The translations under genes were made by a program, and so were the position numbers. Of a DNA stretch of 64,000 nucleotides, positions 37,340 to 46,613 are shown in pieces (positions within the stretch are counted from its first letter, which is position 1; every line of letters starts with the position of its first letter). Source of the stretch: VRUE01 sp963728045 (GTDB taxonomy: Bacteria; Actinomycetota; Thermoleophilia; Solirubrobacterales; 70-9). The notes under the pieces are model-generated. The model made no database searches, was not told the origin of the DNA, and worked only from the letters and a program-made list of their open reading frames with translations. Where the stretch lies: the NCBI GenBank assembly GCA_963728045.1, contig CAVSIE010000004.1, positions 1 through 64,000 on the forward strand. Reading direction: 5' to 3'.

Positions 37340-38257
37340 ATGCATAGCCTCAGCGAGGAGCGCCTCGCGCCCGCCAACGGAATCGAGATCGCCTACCAGG
37401 AGATCGGTGATCCCGACGGCGAGGCGCTCTTCCTGGTCATGGGCCTGGGCACCCAGATGCTTGCCTGGGACGAGGCCTTCTGCGCAATGCTGGCCGAGCG
37501 TGGGTTCCGGGTCGTGCGTTTCGACAACCGCGACATCGGCCGCTCGACGATGATCGACTCGGCGGGCATTCCGAAGCGCGTCGACGTCTTCGTCGGCCGC
37601 CGCTCGACCGCGGCTTACCGGCTCTCGGACATGGCGGCCGACGCGGCCGGGCTGATGGATCACCTCGAGATCGACTCGGCCCATTTGGTGGGCGCCTCGA
37701 TGGGCGGGATGATCGGCCAGACGCTGGCGATCGAGCAGCCCGAGCGGGTTCGCTCGCTGGTCTCGATCATGTCGACGACCGGCAACCGCCTGGTCGGCAC
37801 GCCGACCCCGAAGGCCTACGCCCTGCTGCTCTCCCACTTCCCTCGCGACAGGCACGCCTACGTCGAGCGCGTCGTCAAGACCTTCGAGCTGATCGGCTCG
37901 CCCGCCTTCGCGATGGACGAGGAGCGGCTGCGGGAGATCGCGGGCAGGATGTACGAGCGCTCCCACAACCCCGCCGGCATCATGCGCCAGATCCACGCGA
38001 TCTCGGCCTCCGGCAGTCGCACGCGGGCTCTCGGCGACCTGACCCTGCCGGTGACCGTGATCCACGGCACCCGCGATCCGCTGATCCGGCCCAGCGGCGG
38101 CCGGGCCACTGCCCGCGCCATCCCCGGCGCCCGCCTGCGCATGGTCGAGGGCATGGGCCATGACTTCCCCGAAGCGCTCTGGCCGATCTTCGTCGACGAG
38201 ATCGCCGACACCGCTGCCCGTGCCGGCTGGCACGTGGCGGCGAAGCAGCCGGCCTAA
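37340..38257 (+). CDS. Alpha/beta hydrolase
   Basis: A 305-residue alpha/beta hydrolase. The nucleophile elbow GASMGGMIGQ places Ser near residue 118; the acid is in HGTRDPLIRPSGG and the base His in EGMGHDFPEALW. FDNRDIGRST and MAADAAGLMDHL are typical of the aclacinomycin methylesterase (RdmC)/bromoperoxidase-like group. Substrate unknown. Confidence 0.9.
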   Translation: MHSLSEERLAPANGIEIAYQEIGDPDGEALFLVMGLGTQMLAWDEAFCAMLAERGFRVVRFDNRDIGRSTMIDSAGIPKRVDVFVGRRSTAAYRLSDMAADAAGLMDHLEIDSAHLVGASMGGMIGQTLAIEQPERVRSLVSIMSTTGNRLVGTPTPKAYALLLSHFPRDRHAYVERVVKTFELIGSPAFAMDEERLREIAGRMYERSHNPAGIMRQIHAISASGSRTRALGDLTLPVTVIHGTRDPLIRPSGGRATARAIPGARLRMVEGMGHDFPEALWPIFVDEIADTAARAGWHVAAKQPA

Positions 38258-38284
38258 CGCGCGCCGGAGCGCACGCGGCACTTA

Positions 38285-38368
38285 TGCGGCTGAGAGGAGT
38301 CGAACCTCCACGGAGTTGCCTCCACACGGACCTGAACCGTGCGCGTCTACCAGTTCCGCCACAGCCGC
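38285..38368 (-). tRNA. tRNA-Leu(CAG)
   Basis: An 84-nt class II tRNA: acceptor GCGGCTG/CAGCCGC, anticodon loop TTCAGGT with anticodon CAG, and a long variable arm (GGAGGCAACTCC) as expected of Leu. Discriminator A; CCA not encoded. It shows the normal Leu architecture, against which the UAA tRNA at 50979 is abnormal. Confidence 0.96.
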
Positions 38369-38460
38369 CGGAAGCAGGCAATCTACCGCCTGGCGGCCAC
38401 TGCCCGAGCCCTGGCGGCGAGACGAGCCGCCGCCCGCGCTCGCTAGAATGTCGCCCCCGC

Positions 38461-38533
38461 GCCGCTATCGTCTAGGGGACTAGGACGCCGGATTCTCAGT
38501 CCGGAAACCGGGGTTCGAATCCCCGTAGCGGTA
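38461..38533 (+). tRNA. tRNA-Glu(CTC)
   Basis: A 73-nt tRNA with GCCGCTA/TAGCGGT acceptor (the first pair is G-U), anticodon stem CCGGA/TCCGG, loop TTCTCAG with anticodon CTC, and T-loop TTCGAAT. TAGAAT at 38444-38449 is a probable -10 box. A gene for a TIR-like protein follows 48 nt later. Confidence 0.95.
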
Positions 38534-38581
38534 TAGCTGCGACTCTGAACCCTGCCGTACCAAAGGTCATAGGCTGCGGCA

Positions 38582-39367
38582 ATGCCGACCGACCTTGACA
38601 GCGTGTGCTTCCTCGTCTCGCCGATCGGCGAGGACGGATCTGATGAGCGCAAGCGGGCAGATGGGGTCAGAAAGGCGATCGTCGAGCCCGCCGCCACGAA
38701 GCTTGGCCTGGCCGTGGTACGGGCAGATGATGTCAGCGAGCCCGGGACGATTACGACGCAGATCGTCGAGCACCTCGTCGGGGCGAAGGCGGTGATCGCC
38801 GATCTGACAGGGGGGAATCCCAACGTCTTCTATGAGCTGGCAGTGAGGGATGCGGCCGGCAAAGGCGCGGTGCTGATCGCTGAGCGCGGCACCATCCTGC
38901 CCTTCGACAAGGCGCAGTCGCGGGCGATCTTCTTCGACAGCGCGGACCTCTCGAGCGCCTGGGACGCAAGTAAGGAGCTGGTCGAGTTCCTTCGCGCTTC
39001 GATCGAGGGTCGGGTCGACAACCCGATTGCGTCGGCGATGGTGTGGGAGAGATACTCCAAGAGCGGCAAGCCCGTGGAGGAGGCCGTCGCGCAGCTGGCT
39101 GAGCAGGTCTCGCAGATAGCCGCCGATGTCAAGGGCCTGGCACGGCACGATAGCCAGGCAAGGCGCTACATCGGTCGACCGCCCTTCAGAGGGTGGACGA
39201 TGCCGGATCCCGATCCTGCGTTCGGCTCCGAGGGGGAGGTTTCATATGCGGATTTGTCGCCGGAACTGCAGAACGCGGTGCGCCAGGCGGCGCTAAAGGC
39301 CTTTCTGCCCCCCGATGAGCAGGCTGAGCTCAAGGACTTCCCAGTAGGTGGGGAGGAGACGCCGTGA
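38582..39367 (+). CDS. TIR/deoxyribosyltransferase-like nucleotide-binding protein
   Basis: A 261-residue protein. Residues 5-145 form a flavodoxin-like domain with VCFLVSPIGEDGSDERKRAD, RADDVSEPGTITTQIVEHL, VIADLTGGNPNVFYELAVR and PFDKAQSRAIFF, a pattern of proteins related to nucleoside 2-deoxyribosyltransferases and TIR domains. Glu in NPNVFYELA is the likely catalytic residue. The C-terminal 110 residues are helical and proline-rich without a known domain. Such proteins occur in bacterial signalling or defence, but no partner is visible. Stop overlaps the dppA start by 4 nt. Confidence 0.75.
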   Translation: MPTDLDSVCFLVSPIGEDGSDERKRADGVRKAIVEPAATKLGLAVVRADDVSEPGTITTQIVEHLVGAKAVIADLTGGNPNVFYELAVRDAAGKGAVLIAERGTILPFDKAQSRAIFFDSADLSSAWDASKELVEFLRASIEGRVDNPIASAMVWERYSKSGKPVEEAVAQLAEQVSQIAADVKGLARHDSQARRYIGRPPFRGWTMPDPDPAFGSEGEVSYADLSPELQNAVRQAALKAFLPPDEQAELKDFPVGGEETP

Positions 39368-40281
39368 ACGTCCTCATCGCAGCAGACATGGAGGGGATTG
39401 CGGGGATCGACGACTATGGCGATTGCCTGCCGTCGCATCCGGCTGCTTATGCGCGGGGGCGCCGGCTGATGACCGAAGAGGTGCTGGTCGCGGTCGACGC
39501 GTTGCGCAGGGGTGGGGTCGAGCGGATCTCGGTGGGGGACTGGCACATGGTCGGGACCAACATCCTGCGTGAGCGGATGCCGGATGGGGTCGAGGTGCGG
39601 CCGATCGCCGACCTCGCCTTGGTCGAGGCCGACCCTTCGTTCACCAAGGCCAACGGCGGCCCGCTCGACGCGGTCGTGATGATCGGCCACCACGCCAGCA
39701 CCCCGAACCCGCGGGCGTTCTGCTCGCACACCTTCGTCTGGGAGATGGAGGTGCTGCTGGACGGAGAGTCGCTGAGCGAGACCCGGGTCTACGCGCAGGG
39801 CCTCGCCGCCGAGGGGATCCCGATCCTGGTTGCCGCCGGCGACCGCTGGATGCTCGAGGAGCTCGACGAGGGTGAGCTCGGCAGCGCCCAGCTGGTGACG
39901 GCCAAGGAGGGGCAGGGGCGGGCCACTGCGCGCTCGCGCGACGTCGGCACTGTCCGCGCCGAGCTGGCCGCGGCGATCGGTGGGGCGCTGGTGGCGCCGA
40001 TGCAGCCGCCGCCCGCCCGCAGCTACCCGGCCGAGCTGGTGATCACCGCCGAAGGCGAGGAGCTGGCGAGGACGACGGTAGCCGAGCCCTCGGAGCTGCT
40101 GACCACGATCGCCACCGTCTTCCGCACGAGCCAGGTCTCCCGTGAGTACCGCCAGCTGGCCAAGCTGCTGCCGGCCGGGCACGACTCGCGCTGGCGCAGC
40201 CTGCAGCGCCGCCTCGGCGGCCTCCTCGCCACGCCGGTCATGCGCTCGAAGGAGCGCCAGTGGCTCGCCGCGAGCAGATAG
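39364..40281 (+). CDS. M55 family D-aminopeptidase, DppA-like
   Basis: A 305-residue metallopeptidase that releases D-amino acids from short peptides. NVLIAADMEGIAGID at the N-terminus and SVGDWHMVGTNI, MIGHHASTPNP supply zinc ligands of family M55. GTG 39364 overlaps the stop of the TIR-like gene (GTGA). The last 60 residues (FRTSQVSREYRQLAKLLPAG) are typical of the decamer-forming C-terminus. No dipeptide transporter is adjacent. Confidence 0.9.
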   Translation: MNVLIAADMEGIAGIDDYGDCLPSHPAAYARGRRLMTEEVLVAVDALRRGGVERISVGDWHMVGTNILRERMPDGVEVRPIADLALVEADPSFTKANGGPLDAVVMIGHHASTPNPRAFCSHTFVWEMEVLLDGESLSETRVYAQGLAAEGIPILVAAGDRWMLEELDEGELGSAQLVTAKEGQGRATARSRDVGTVRAELAAAIGGALVAPMQPPPARSYPAELVITAEGEELARTTVAEPSELLTTIATVFRTSQVSREYRQLAKLLPAGHDSRWRSLQRRLGGLLATPVMRSKERQWLAASR

Positions 40282-40316
40282 CCGCGCGCGCCGATTGCTT
40301 ATAAGCTTTTAGAGCA

Positions 40317-41081
40317 ATGACCGAGGTTGAGGTACCTCAGGACTGGTACACGCGCGGCTTTCCGCTCGAGACGAGGCAGATGCCGTGGGCCGACAGGACC
40401 ATCGCCGAAGTCGATCGCGCGATGATGATGCTGAGGCCAGAGGGCGGCGAGCGGGTGCTCGACCTCGCCTGCGGGATCGGCCGTCACTCGACGGAGCTGC
40501 GGCGCCGCGGCTTCGAGGTGGTCGGCGCCGACATCTCGGGAGAGCTGATCGAGCTGGCCAAGCGCGACGCCAGCGAACAGGACCTCGACATCACCTATCT
40601 CGAGGCTGACCTGAGAGAGCTCGAGATGGAGGACGAGTTCGACATCGTGCTCAGCCTCAACGACGGCGCCGTCGGTTACTTCGAGACCGATGAGGAGAAC
40701 TACCGGACCTTCGAGATCGTCTCGAAAGCGCTCCGCTCGGGTGGCGGCCACCTGGTGCAGCTCCCCAACGTCCTGCACGCGGAAAAGAACCTGCCGAAGA
40801 AAAGCTGGATCGCGGGAGAGGCGACGCTGGAACTGAGCGACCATCACTGGAACTCCCAGACTCGCTACCTGGAAGGCTCCACTGTGCCGATCCGGTTTGG
40901 CGAGGTGTTCGAGAAGTATGAGCCGATCCCATTTCGCCAGCGTCTCTACACGACCGACGAACTGGCCGAGATCTACGAGTCGGTAGGGATGTCTCTCGCC
41001 AACGTTTACCGGGGCAGCGGCAAGCCGCGCAAGCCGCGCGACAACCAGTTCGAGATCTTTGCCGAGGGCCGCAAGGCCTGA
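40317..41081 (+). CDS. Class I SAM-dependent methyltransferase
   Basis: A 254-residue methyltransferase with motif I VLDLACGIGRHSTEL, motif II acidic residue in VVGADIS and motif IV FDIVLSLNDGAVGYF. WYTRGFPLETRQMPWADRTI resembles a family of uncharacterised actinobacterial methyltransferases. The substrate is unknown. It converges with the quinoprotein gene. Confidence 0.87.
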   Translation: MTEVEVPQDWYTRGFPLETRQMPWADRTIAEVDRAMMMLRPEGGERVLDLACGIGRHSTELRRRGFEVVGADISGELIELAKRDASEQDLDITYLEADLRELEMEDEFDIVLSLNDGAVGYFETDEENYRTFEIVSKALRSGGGHLVQLPNVLHAEKNLPKKSWIAGEATLELSDHHWNSQTRYLEGSTVPIRFGEVFEKYEPIPFRQRLYTTDELAEIYESVGMSLANVYRGSGKPRKPRDNQFEIFAEGRKA

Positions 41082-41116
41082 CCCCCAACAGCGCGCGCCG
41101 CGGTCGCCGGTTTTGC

Positions 41117-42697
41117 TTAGGGCAGCTGGTAGGCGACGATCTGGGGCGTCTGGCCTGGGCCGGTGGGGACGCCGGCCGGGGCGAGCAGAGTGTCGCCGCT
41201 GATCGCCAAGCCGGCATTGATGCCGGCGGGCAGCGCCGTTTCCCAGACGTCGTTCCCGTCGTCCTTGTCGAAGGCGTAGAGGACGCCTTCGGATGTGGTC
41301 GCGAATACGAGGTCGTTGACCACGCTGGTGGCGCCGAACGGCGTTGTGCCCGGGAATTTGTGTTTCCACCTGACGGCGCCGGTTTTGACGTCGAGCGCGA
41401 CCAGCTCGCCGCCGGCCGCGCCGCCGCCACCGACTTCTGAGCCGGAGACGATGTTCATGGATTGGTTGACGACGGGGAAGAACGCGGTCGAGCCGTCGGT
41501 CGAGGGGGGCGCGATCACGCCGCCCAGCACTCCGGGATACCCGGTGCCCGCTTTGATCCGCGAGGCTTCGCCCCGCATCGCCAGCAGGCCGTCGTCGTCA
41601 TGGCCGTTGTGGGTCCCGATCGGCCGTTTCCAGATCAGTTTGCCGGTTTCGCGGTCGAGCCCGACGGCGATCCCGGACTTGCCGGAAGCGACGACGAGGT
41701 CGCGTCCGCCGGCTTTGACCAGCATCGGTGGTCCCTGGAAGTCCCAGTCATAGAGATCGTGGGGCGTCTGTTGGTAGTACCAGTCCATTTTCCCCGTCTT
41801 CGCGTCCATCTTCACGATCGAGTTGGTGTAGAGGTTGGGGCCCGGGCGGCTCGTCCCCGAAGGGAACTGCTGTGTGCCGGGGAAGGGCGCCGGGTTGCCG
41901 ACGCCGAAGTACATGTCACCGTTCTCGTCGAAGGCGGGCGTGTACCAGAGGCCGCCGCCGGAGTTCACTTTGGGGTTGCCCCAAAGGTCTTTCGGGACCG
42001 TGTCGAAGCTCCACACTTTTTTGCCGGTTTTGCCGTCGAGTGCCCAGAGCACGCCGACACCGCCGGCTTCGTAGGTGGCGCTGGAGTTGGTCGGGACGGT
42101 GGAGAAGTAAGCGAGGCCGTCGTGGTAGCCAGGGGCGATGTCGACGCCTTCGGTGTTGATGCGGGTAAGGGGAACCGACCAGAGCTCTTCGCCGGTCTCC
42201 TGGTCGAGGGCGAAGGCGTCGGTGGCGGTCGCCCCGTAGACGCGCCCGTCGCCGACCGTGACGCCGTTGGGTCCGAGGGTGGCCGATTCGTAGGGTTTTT
42301 CCCACAGAACCTCACCGCTCGCGAGCTCGATCGCCTGCACGTTGGAGACCAGGTCCTGCGAGTAGATGACGCCGTTGACGATCACCGGCGAGGCGGCATA
42401 ACTGCCGAACGAGCTTTCCGCTTCCAGGGGCAGCGTCCACCCGACGTCGAGATTAGCCACCGTGGCGGCTTTGATCGGTCCGCCGACTTGGCGAGTGTTC
42501 GAGAGGTCGACGTTGGGGTAGGCCGAGCCCGTGAAGCTCACGTCTTCGCCACTCGAGGAGCTGCCCGAGGCGAGGAGAACTCCGACCACGACAACCAGGG
42601 CTACGACCAAGACGCCGCCGGCGATCCAGCCTGCCGTTGGCACCCTCTTCAGGCTGTCGAGAACTCCCTGCTCTTCGGGTGATTCCGCGGGTGACAT
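41117..42697 (-). CDS. Membrane-anchored PQQ-binding-like beta-propeller protein
   Basis: A 526-residue protein: short cytoplasmic tail, one transmembrane helix (about residues 24-44, WIAGGVLVVALVVVVGVLL) and an extracytoplasmic beta-propeller built of repeats such as ALDGKTGKKVWSFD, KMDAKTGKMDWYYQQ and GLDRETGKLIWKR. TPHDLYDWDFQG resembles the conserved region of PQQ alcohol dehydrogenases, but I do not see the adjacent Cys-Cys pair. It follows the N-hydroxylase gene by 25 nt on the same strand and may be the last gene of that operon. Confidence 0.85.
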   Translation of the reverse strand: MSPAESPEEQGVLDSLKRVPTAGWIAGGVLVVALVVVVGVLLASGSSSSGEDVSFTGSAYPNVDLSNTRQVGGPIKAATVANLDVGWTLPLEAESSFGSYAASPVIVNGVIYSQDLVSNVQAIELASGEVLWEKPYESATLGPNGVTVGDGRVYGATATDAFALDQETGEELWSVPLTRINTEGVDIAPGYHDGLAYFSTVPTNSSATYEAGGVGVLWALDGKTGKKVWSFDTVPKDLWGNPKVNSGGGLWYTPAFDENGDMYFGVGNPAPFPGTQQFPSGTSRPGPNLYTNSIVKMDAKTGKMDWYYQQTPHDLYDWDFQGPPMLVKAGGRDLVVASGKSGIAVGLDRETGKLIWKRPIGTHNGHDDDGLLAMRGEASRIKAGTGYPGVLGGVIAPPSTDGSTAFFPVVNQSMNIVSGSEVGGGGAAGGELVALDVKTGAVRWKHKFPGTTPFGATSVVNDLVFATTSEGVLYAFDKDDGNDVWETALPAGINAGLAISGDTLLAPAGVPTGPGQTPQIVAYQLP

Positions 42698-42722
42698 CAG
42701 ATCAGCGTCAGCGGCGGCGACC

Positions 42723-44066
42723 CTATTCGATCACTACAGGGATGTCAAGCAATGAGGACTTCTCAAGTGCTTGCTCCTTCTCGACGAAAAAAGGCTGCAA
42801 AACACGGTTGGAGAGCAGGCCAAGGGCGCCCAGATTCGCGAAGCCGGGACCCTGACTCAGCCCTGCCAGGCCGGGGACCTGGATGCGAGGGCTCATGCCC
42901 TTCAACTCGAGGAAGCGACCGATTGGGACCTCTTGCGACGATGGGCGCTCCCAAAGCCCACCGGTCTGTCGCTCGATCTCGGCCCGCATCTCGGTCGGGA
43001 AGAGAGTCCGCAGCTGCGCCAGCAAGTCGAAACCGGTGCAGTTGACGACGTAGTCGTGCTCGGCGCCGGTGGTGCCGCTCGGCGCCTCGTAATCAACGCG
43101 CACGCGCTCGCCGCCGTCTGCCGCGGCGACGTCGGTGACCCGCCCGGTGACGAACTGGCAGCGATTGTCGTAGCCGATCGCTTCCAGGCTCGGCGGGTCG
43201 AAGACCCCGCGGTCGCTGTGCTTGACGAAGTCCCGCCGTGCTTCCAGATCGAGCGACTCCCATTCGATCACGTCGGGATTGGAGAAGACGCGATTCTCGA
43301 GAAAGCTCTCGCCGCGACTCAGTGGCAGCATCGGCGTGTAGATGGTGAACCTGCAGCGCGGCCGGAAGCCGCGCAGGAACATCACGCAGCTGAGCGCGCT
43401 CTCGCCGCCGCCGACCACGGCGATGTCACAGATCTCCTCGCTGGGCAGCTGGGCAAACTCGCTGCGCTTGCTGTCGCAGTGGAAGACCCTCGAGGCGACC
43501 GCCGACTCGTGCGGGAAGGCCCGGTGAACTCCTGGGCCGGTGAGGACGAGGGCGCGGCTGCTGTGCCGGGACGTTCCCGCGGGCTCCGCGACCTCGACCA
43601 CCCAGCGCTCGCCCACCTCGTCGAGCGAGATCCGTGTCACCCGTCCGCGCAGGTGGCTGACCCCGTCCGTCGCCCGCGAGAGCACCCACTGCAGGTACTC
43701 GCCGTAGTCGCGGTGGCGCACGGACGGCGAGCCGGCGTCGATCCAGCGCGCGTAGCGCCGCATGCCGACCATGTAGCGCTGCCAGGAGAAGCGCATCGTG
43801 GCGTCGTCGATCGCCTCACCCGCCTCGCCGAACTCGCGGAAGCTCTGGTAGGGGAAGCCGACGTCCTTGATCGGGGTGACGGCCAGCGGCTCCTCACCCG
43901 AGGTGGCGCCGTTGAGGCCGAGCCAGGAGGCGGCGACCTCCGTCCCCTCGATCACCTTCATCGAGAGCGAGGCGAGGCCGAGGCGGCTGAGAGAGTGGAC
44001 CTTGGTCGCGATCCCGGCCGCCTTCGCCCCGGCGCCGACGACGAGCAGGTCGGTCTCGGCGCTCAT
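42723..44066 (-). CDS. Flavin-dependent amine N-hydroxylase, MbtG/SidA-like
   Basis: A 447-residue N-monooxygenase. The FAD motif VVGAGAKAAGIA, SPIKDVGFPYQS-like TPIKDVGFPYQSF, SWQRYMVGMRRYARWID, the NADPH motif VVGGGESALSCVMFL, SRGESFLENRVFSNPD and SQGPGFANLGALGLLSNRVL follow the order in mycobactin lysine N6-hydroxylase MbtG, as I recall it. Such enzymes N-hydroxylate the terminal amine of lysine, ornithine or diamines. Start overlaps the P450 stop (ATGA). In this operon it may hydroxylate an amine of the pathway product. Confidence 0.87.
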   Translation of the reverse strand: MSAETDLLVVGAGAKAAGIATKVHSLSRLGLASLSMKVIEGTEVAASWLGLNGATSGEEPLAVTPIKDVGFPYQSFREFGEAGEAIDDATMRFSWQRYMVGMRRYARWIDAGSPSVRHRDYGEYLQWVLSRATDGVSHLRGRVTRISLDEVGERWVVEVAEPAGTSRHSSRALVLTGPGVHRAFPHESAVASRVFHCDSKRSEFAQLPSEEICDIAVVGGGESALSCVMFLRGFRPRCRFTIYTPMLPLSRGESFLENRVFSNPDVIEWESLDLEARRDFVKHSDRGVFDPPSLEAIGYDNRCQFVTGRVTDVAAADGGERVRVDYEAPSGTTGAEHDYVVNCTGFDLLAQLRTLFPTEMRAEIERQTGGLWERPSSQEVPIGRFLELKGMSPRIQVPGLAGLSQGPGFANLGALGLLSNRVLQPFFVEKEQALEKSSLLDIPVVIE

Positions 44067-45367
44067 GCGTACGCGGGGGTCAGGGGGCTGGAGACGACGA
44101 GGCCGTGCTGGCCGGGGCTAAAGGCGATCGCGCTCCTCGCCACTTGCTCGGCGCGGGACTCGACCGGGCGCAGCTTGACCTCGCTCAGGACCGTCCTCAT
44201 CACCCGCTTCATCTCTTGTTCGGCATAGCTGGCGGCGAGGCAGCGGCGGGCGCCGCCGCCGAACGGGATCCAGGTGTAGGTGCCGGGTCGCTGCTCGAGA
44301 AAGCGCTCGGGCTCGAACTCCCCGGGGTTCGGGTAGACGTCCTCGCGCTGGTGGATCAGGTAGACGCAGGGCGCGACGATCGTGCCCGCGGGGATCTCGT
44401 ATCCGCCCAGCTCCATCGGCTCGAGCAGCCGCCGCACGACCACCGGCACCGGCGGGCGGATCCGCAACGTCTCCTTGATCACCGCGTCCAGGTAGGCGCC
44501 TCCCTCGCCGGCTAGGACTTCCGCCTGCAGGCGCTCGAGCTTCTCCGGGTGGCGCAGCAGGCGCTCGAAGGCCCAGGCGAGGGAGGTGGAGGTGGGGCCG
44601 TCGGTGAGCAGGGTCAGCAGTTCGTCGCGCAGCTCTTTCTCGCTCATCTGCGCGCCGTCCTCGTAGCGCGCGTCGACCAGCATCGAGACCACGTCCTTGC
44701 GCCCGTTCTCTCCTTCCTCCCGTCGCCTCCGTGCCTCCTCCAGCACCGCTTCCTCCACCGGCGCCATCGCCTGCCGGTACTTGTCGCTGCTCTCCAGCCA
44801 GTCCGGGCCGTGGGCGGCGAGCATGGCCAGCTGGTCGGAGTCGTTGACCGTCTCGGTGAGTCGGGTGAGCAGCTCCCGCAGCCGGTCGAGGCGCCCCTCG
44901 TCGGGGCCGAAGACGGCGCGCATGATCACCTCCTGGGTGACCGCCTGCATGCGGGGCCAGAGCTCGAAGGGCTCCTCGACCGGCCAGGACCGCACCTCGC
45001 GCCGCGCGATCTCGGCCATCATCTCGGCGTCGGCCTTCATCCGCTCGCCGTGGAAGGGCGGCAGCATCATCTTGCGCCGAGTCATGTGCTCGGGCTCCTC
45101 GATCAGCATCACCGAGCGCCAGCCCAGCAGGGGGGCGAGCATCAGGTTCGGCAGCCCCACCCCGAGCTGACTCTTGTCCGCGGTGAAGACCCGCTTCACG
45201 TCCTCCGGGTCGGCGAGCACGACCCAAGTGCCGAGGTGGAGGAGCTGCAGGGTGAAGGTGTCGCCATAGAGCTCGTGGCACTCCTCGAGGAAGGGCAGGG
45301 GCTCCTCGGTCCAGCGAACCGTCTGGCGGTCGCTGGGCAGGGAGGGGCCGGGGGGGAGGGCGCTCAC
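44063..45367 (-). CDS. Cytochrome P450
   Basis: GTG 45367 (overlapping the mutase stop) gives 434 residues. The haem Cys is in WIPFGGGARRCLAASYAEQEM; the ExxR motif is KETLRI, and the I-helix reads LLTDGPTSTSLAWAF, where the usual AGxxT is altered to DGPT. No redox partner gene is present. The longer open frame upstream is antisense-like noise. Role in the operon: a C- or N-oxidation tailoring step, substrate unknown. Confidence 0.92.
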   Translation of the reverse strand: MSALPPGPSLPSDRQTVRWTEEPLPFLEECHELYGDTFTLQLLHLGTWVVLADPEDVKRVFTADKSQLGVGLPNLMLAPLLGWRSVMLIEEPEHMTRRKMMLPPFHGERMKADAEMMAEIARREVRSWPVEEPFELWPRMQAVTQEVIMRAVFGPDEGRLDRLRELLTRLTETVNDSDQLAMLAAHGPDWLESSDKYRQAMAPVEEAVLEEARRRREEGENGRKDVVSMLVDARYEDGAQMSEKELRDELLTLLTDGPTSTSLAWAFERLLRHPEKLERLQAEVLAGEGGAYLDAVIKETLRIRPPVPVVVRRLLEPMELGGYEIPAGTIVAPCVYLIHQREDVYPNPGEFEPERFLEQRPGTYTWIPFGGGARRCLAASYAEQEMKRVMRTVLSEVKLRPVESRAEQVARSAIAFSPGQHGLVVSSPLTPAYA

Positions 45368-45648
45368 GCCTCGCTCCCCTCCATCATCTCGTCCTCCAGC
45401 TTGCAGGTGGCGCCGATCAGGAGCTCGAAGAGCTCGGCGGTGAACTCGGCGGGGAGCCCGGCCTCGGCGCCGCGGGCGAGGTAGCGCGCCCGCACCTCGG
45501 CGACCCGCTCCGGCTGCATCATCGGAATCCCTTCCGCAGACTTGTAGCGGGCGACTTCGCGGCAGATCTCGAAGCGCTCGCCGAGCAGGCGGGCGATCTC
45601 CTCGTCGATCGGGTCGAGGCGGCGGCGGAATGTCTCCAGCCCGCTCAT
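45364..45648 (-). CDS. AroQ-type chorismate mutase homologue (possible aminodeoxychorismate mutase)
   Basis: A 94-residue all-helical protein: RRRLDPIDEEIARLLGERFEI, ARYKSAEGIPMMQPERV and LPAEFTAELFELLIGATC match AroQ chorismate mutases, with Arg, Lys and Glu of the active site. It sits in an operon with an aminodeoxychorismate synthase; in p-aminophenylalanine pathways (PapB, CmlD) such a mutase converts 4-amino-4-deoxychorismate to aminodeoxyprephenate. That specificity is inferred from context. ATGA overlap with the upstream gene, GTGA with the P450. Confidence 0.87.
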   Translation of the reverse strand: MSGLETFRRRLDPIDEEIARLLGERFEICREVARYKSAEGIPMMQPERVAEVRARYLARGAEAGLPAEFTAELFELLIGATCKLEDEMMEGSEA

Positions 45649-46613
45649 GCCCCGGCTCCGTCGAGCAGGCCGCTGGCGAAGGCATGGCTGCACTCGGCGA
45701 GGCTGCCGAGCGCGTAGCCGCCCTCCTGGATCGTGCAGACGGGCAGCCCGGTGGCCGCCAGCATCGAGCCGATCTGCTCGAAGATCGGCGGCGAGAAGGC
45801 CCAGGAGCCGTGCGGGTCTCCGGCGACGATGTCGTAGCCGAGCGAGACGACGAGCACTTTCGAGGAGTCGGCGAGCATCTCGATCGAGGTGGCGAGGGCG
45901 TCGATGTAGGACTCGGCATCGGGGTTTCCGGGAAAGGAGACGACGCGTTCGCGCTCGCTGCGGGGCGCCACCGACTTGCCGGCCACATTGGTCACCGGCC
46001 AGGCGTGCAGTGAGTGCAGGCTGGTATCGGGCATCGAGGCGACGATCGCCGCGGTCCCGTTCGGGTAGTGGAGGTCGATGTCGAGGATCCCCACCGGGGT
46101 CAGGCCGCCCTCGCGCAGGGTCTGCGTCGCCGCCGCCGCGGTGTTGAGATAGCAGTAGCCGGCGAGCCAGGCGGGCCCGGCGTGATGCCCCGGGGGGCGA
46201 CAGAGCGCGTAGCTGAAGCGCGCGCCCTCGAGCAGCCGCTCGGCCGCCGCGATCGCCGTGCGCACCCCCTCGCGGGCGGCGCTGACGAGGCCGGCGGTGA
46301 CGGGAATGTCGGGAGGAAGCCCGGGCGGCGTCAGCTCCGGCATCGTCACCGGCACGTCAGTGGCGGTCGCCAGCGCTTCCAGGTAATGCTGCTCGTGCAG
46401 GGCGCCCAGCGTCCGCTCGACCTCCTCGCTGGTCGCGTCGGCGGTTTCCGAACGCACGCGAGCATGGCGTCGGAGGCCCTCGCGAACCTCGGCCATGCGA
46501 CGGCTGTCGTCCATTCCCGGCAGCACCTGTCCGCCTTCGAGGATCCAGAGCGCCGCGTCGCCGTCATCGTGCCCGTTGGCGGGGCGCTGCTCGATCATCA
46601 GCAGCTCACTCAT
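45645..46613 (-). CDS. Histone-deacetylase-family amidohydrolase (acetylpolyamine amidohydrolase-like)
   Basis: ATG 46613 gives 322 residues. The zinc-amidohydrolase motifs are complete: LCRPPGHHAGP with the paired catalytic His, GILDIDLHYPNGT with Asp/His zinc ligands, SLGYDIVAGDPHG with the third ligand and QEGGYALG with the transition-state Tyr. The prokaryotic relatives remove acetyl groups from polyamines or lysine-like amines. It directly follows an acetyltransferase gene (8-nt overlap), suggesting acetyl protection and removal within one pathway. Confidence 0.88.
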   Translation of the reverse strand: MSELLMIEQRPANGHDDGDAALWILEGGQVLPGMDDSRRMAEVREGLRRHARVRSETADATSEEVERTLGALHEQHYLEALATATDVPVTMPELTPPGLPPDIPVTAGLVSAAREGVRTAIAAAERLLEGARFSYALCRPPGHHAGPAWLAGYCYLNTAAAATQTLREGGLTPVGILDIDLHYPNGTAAIVASMPDTSLHSLHAWPVTNVAGKSVAPRSERERVVSFPGNPDAESYIDALATSIEMLADSSKVLVVSLGYDIVAGDPHGSWAFSPPIFEQIGSMLAATGLPVCTIQEGGYALGSLAECSHAFASGLLDGAGA

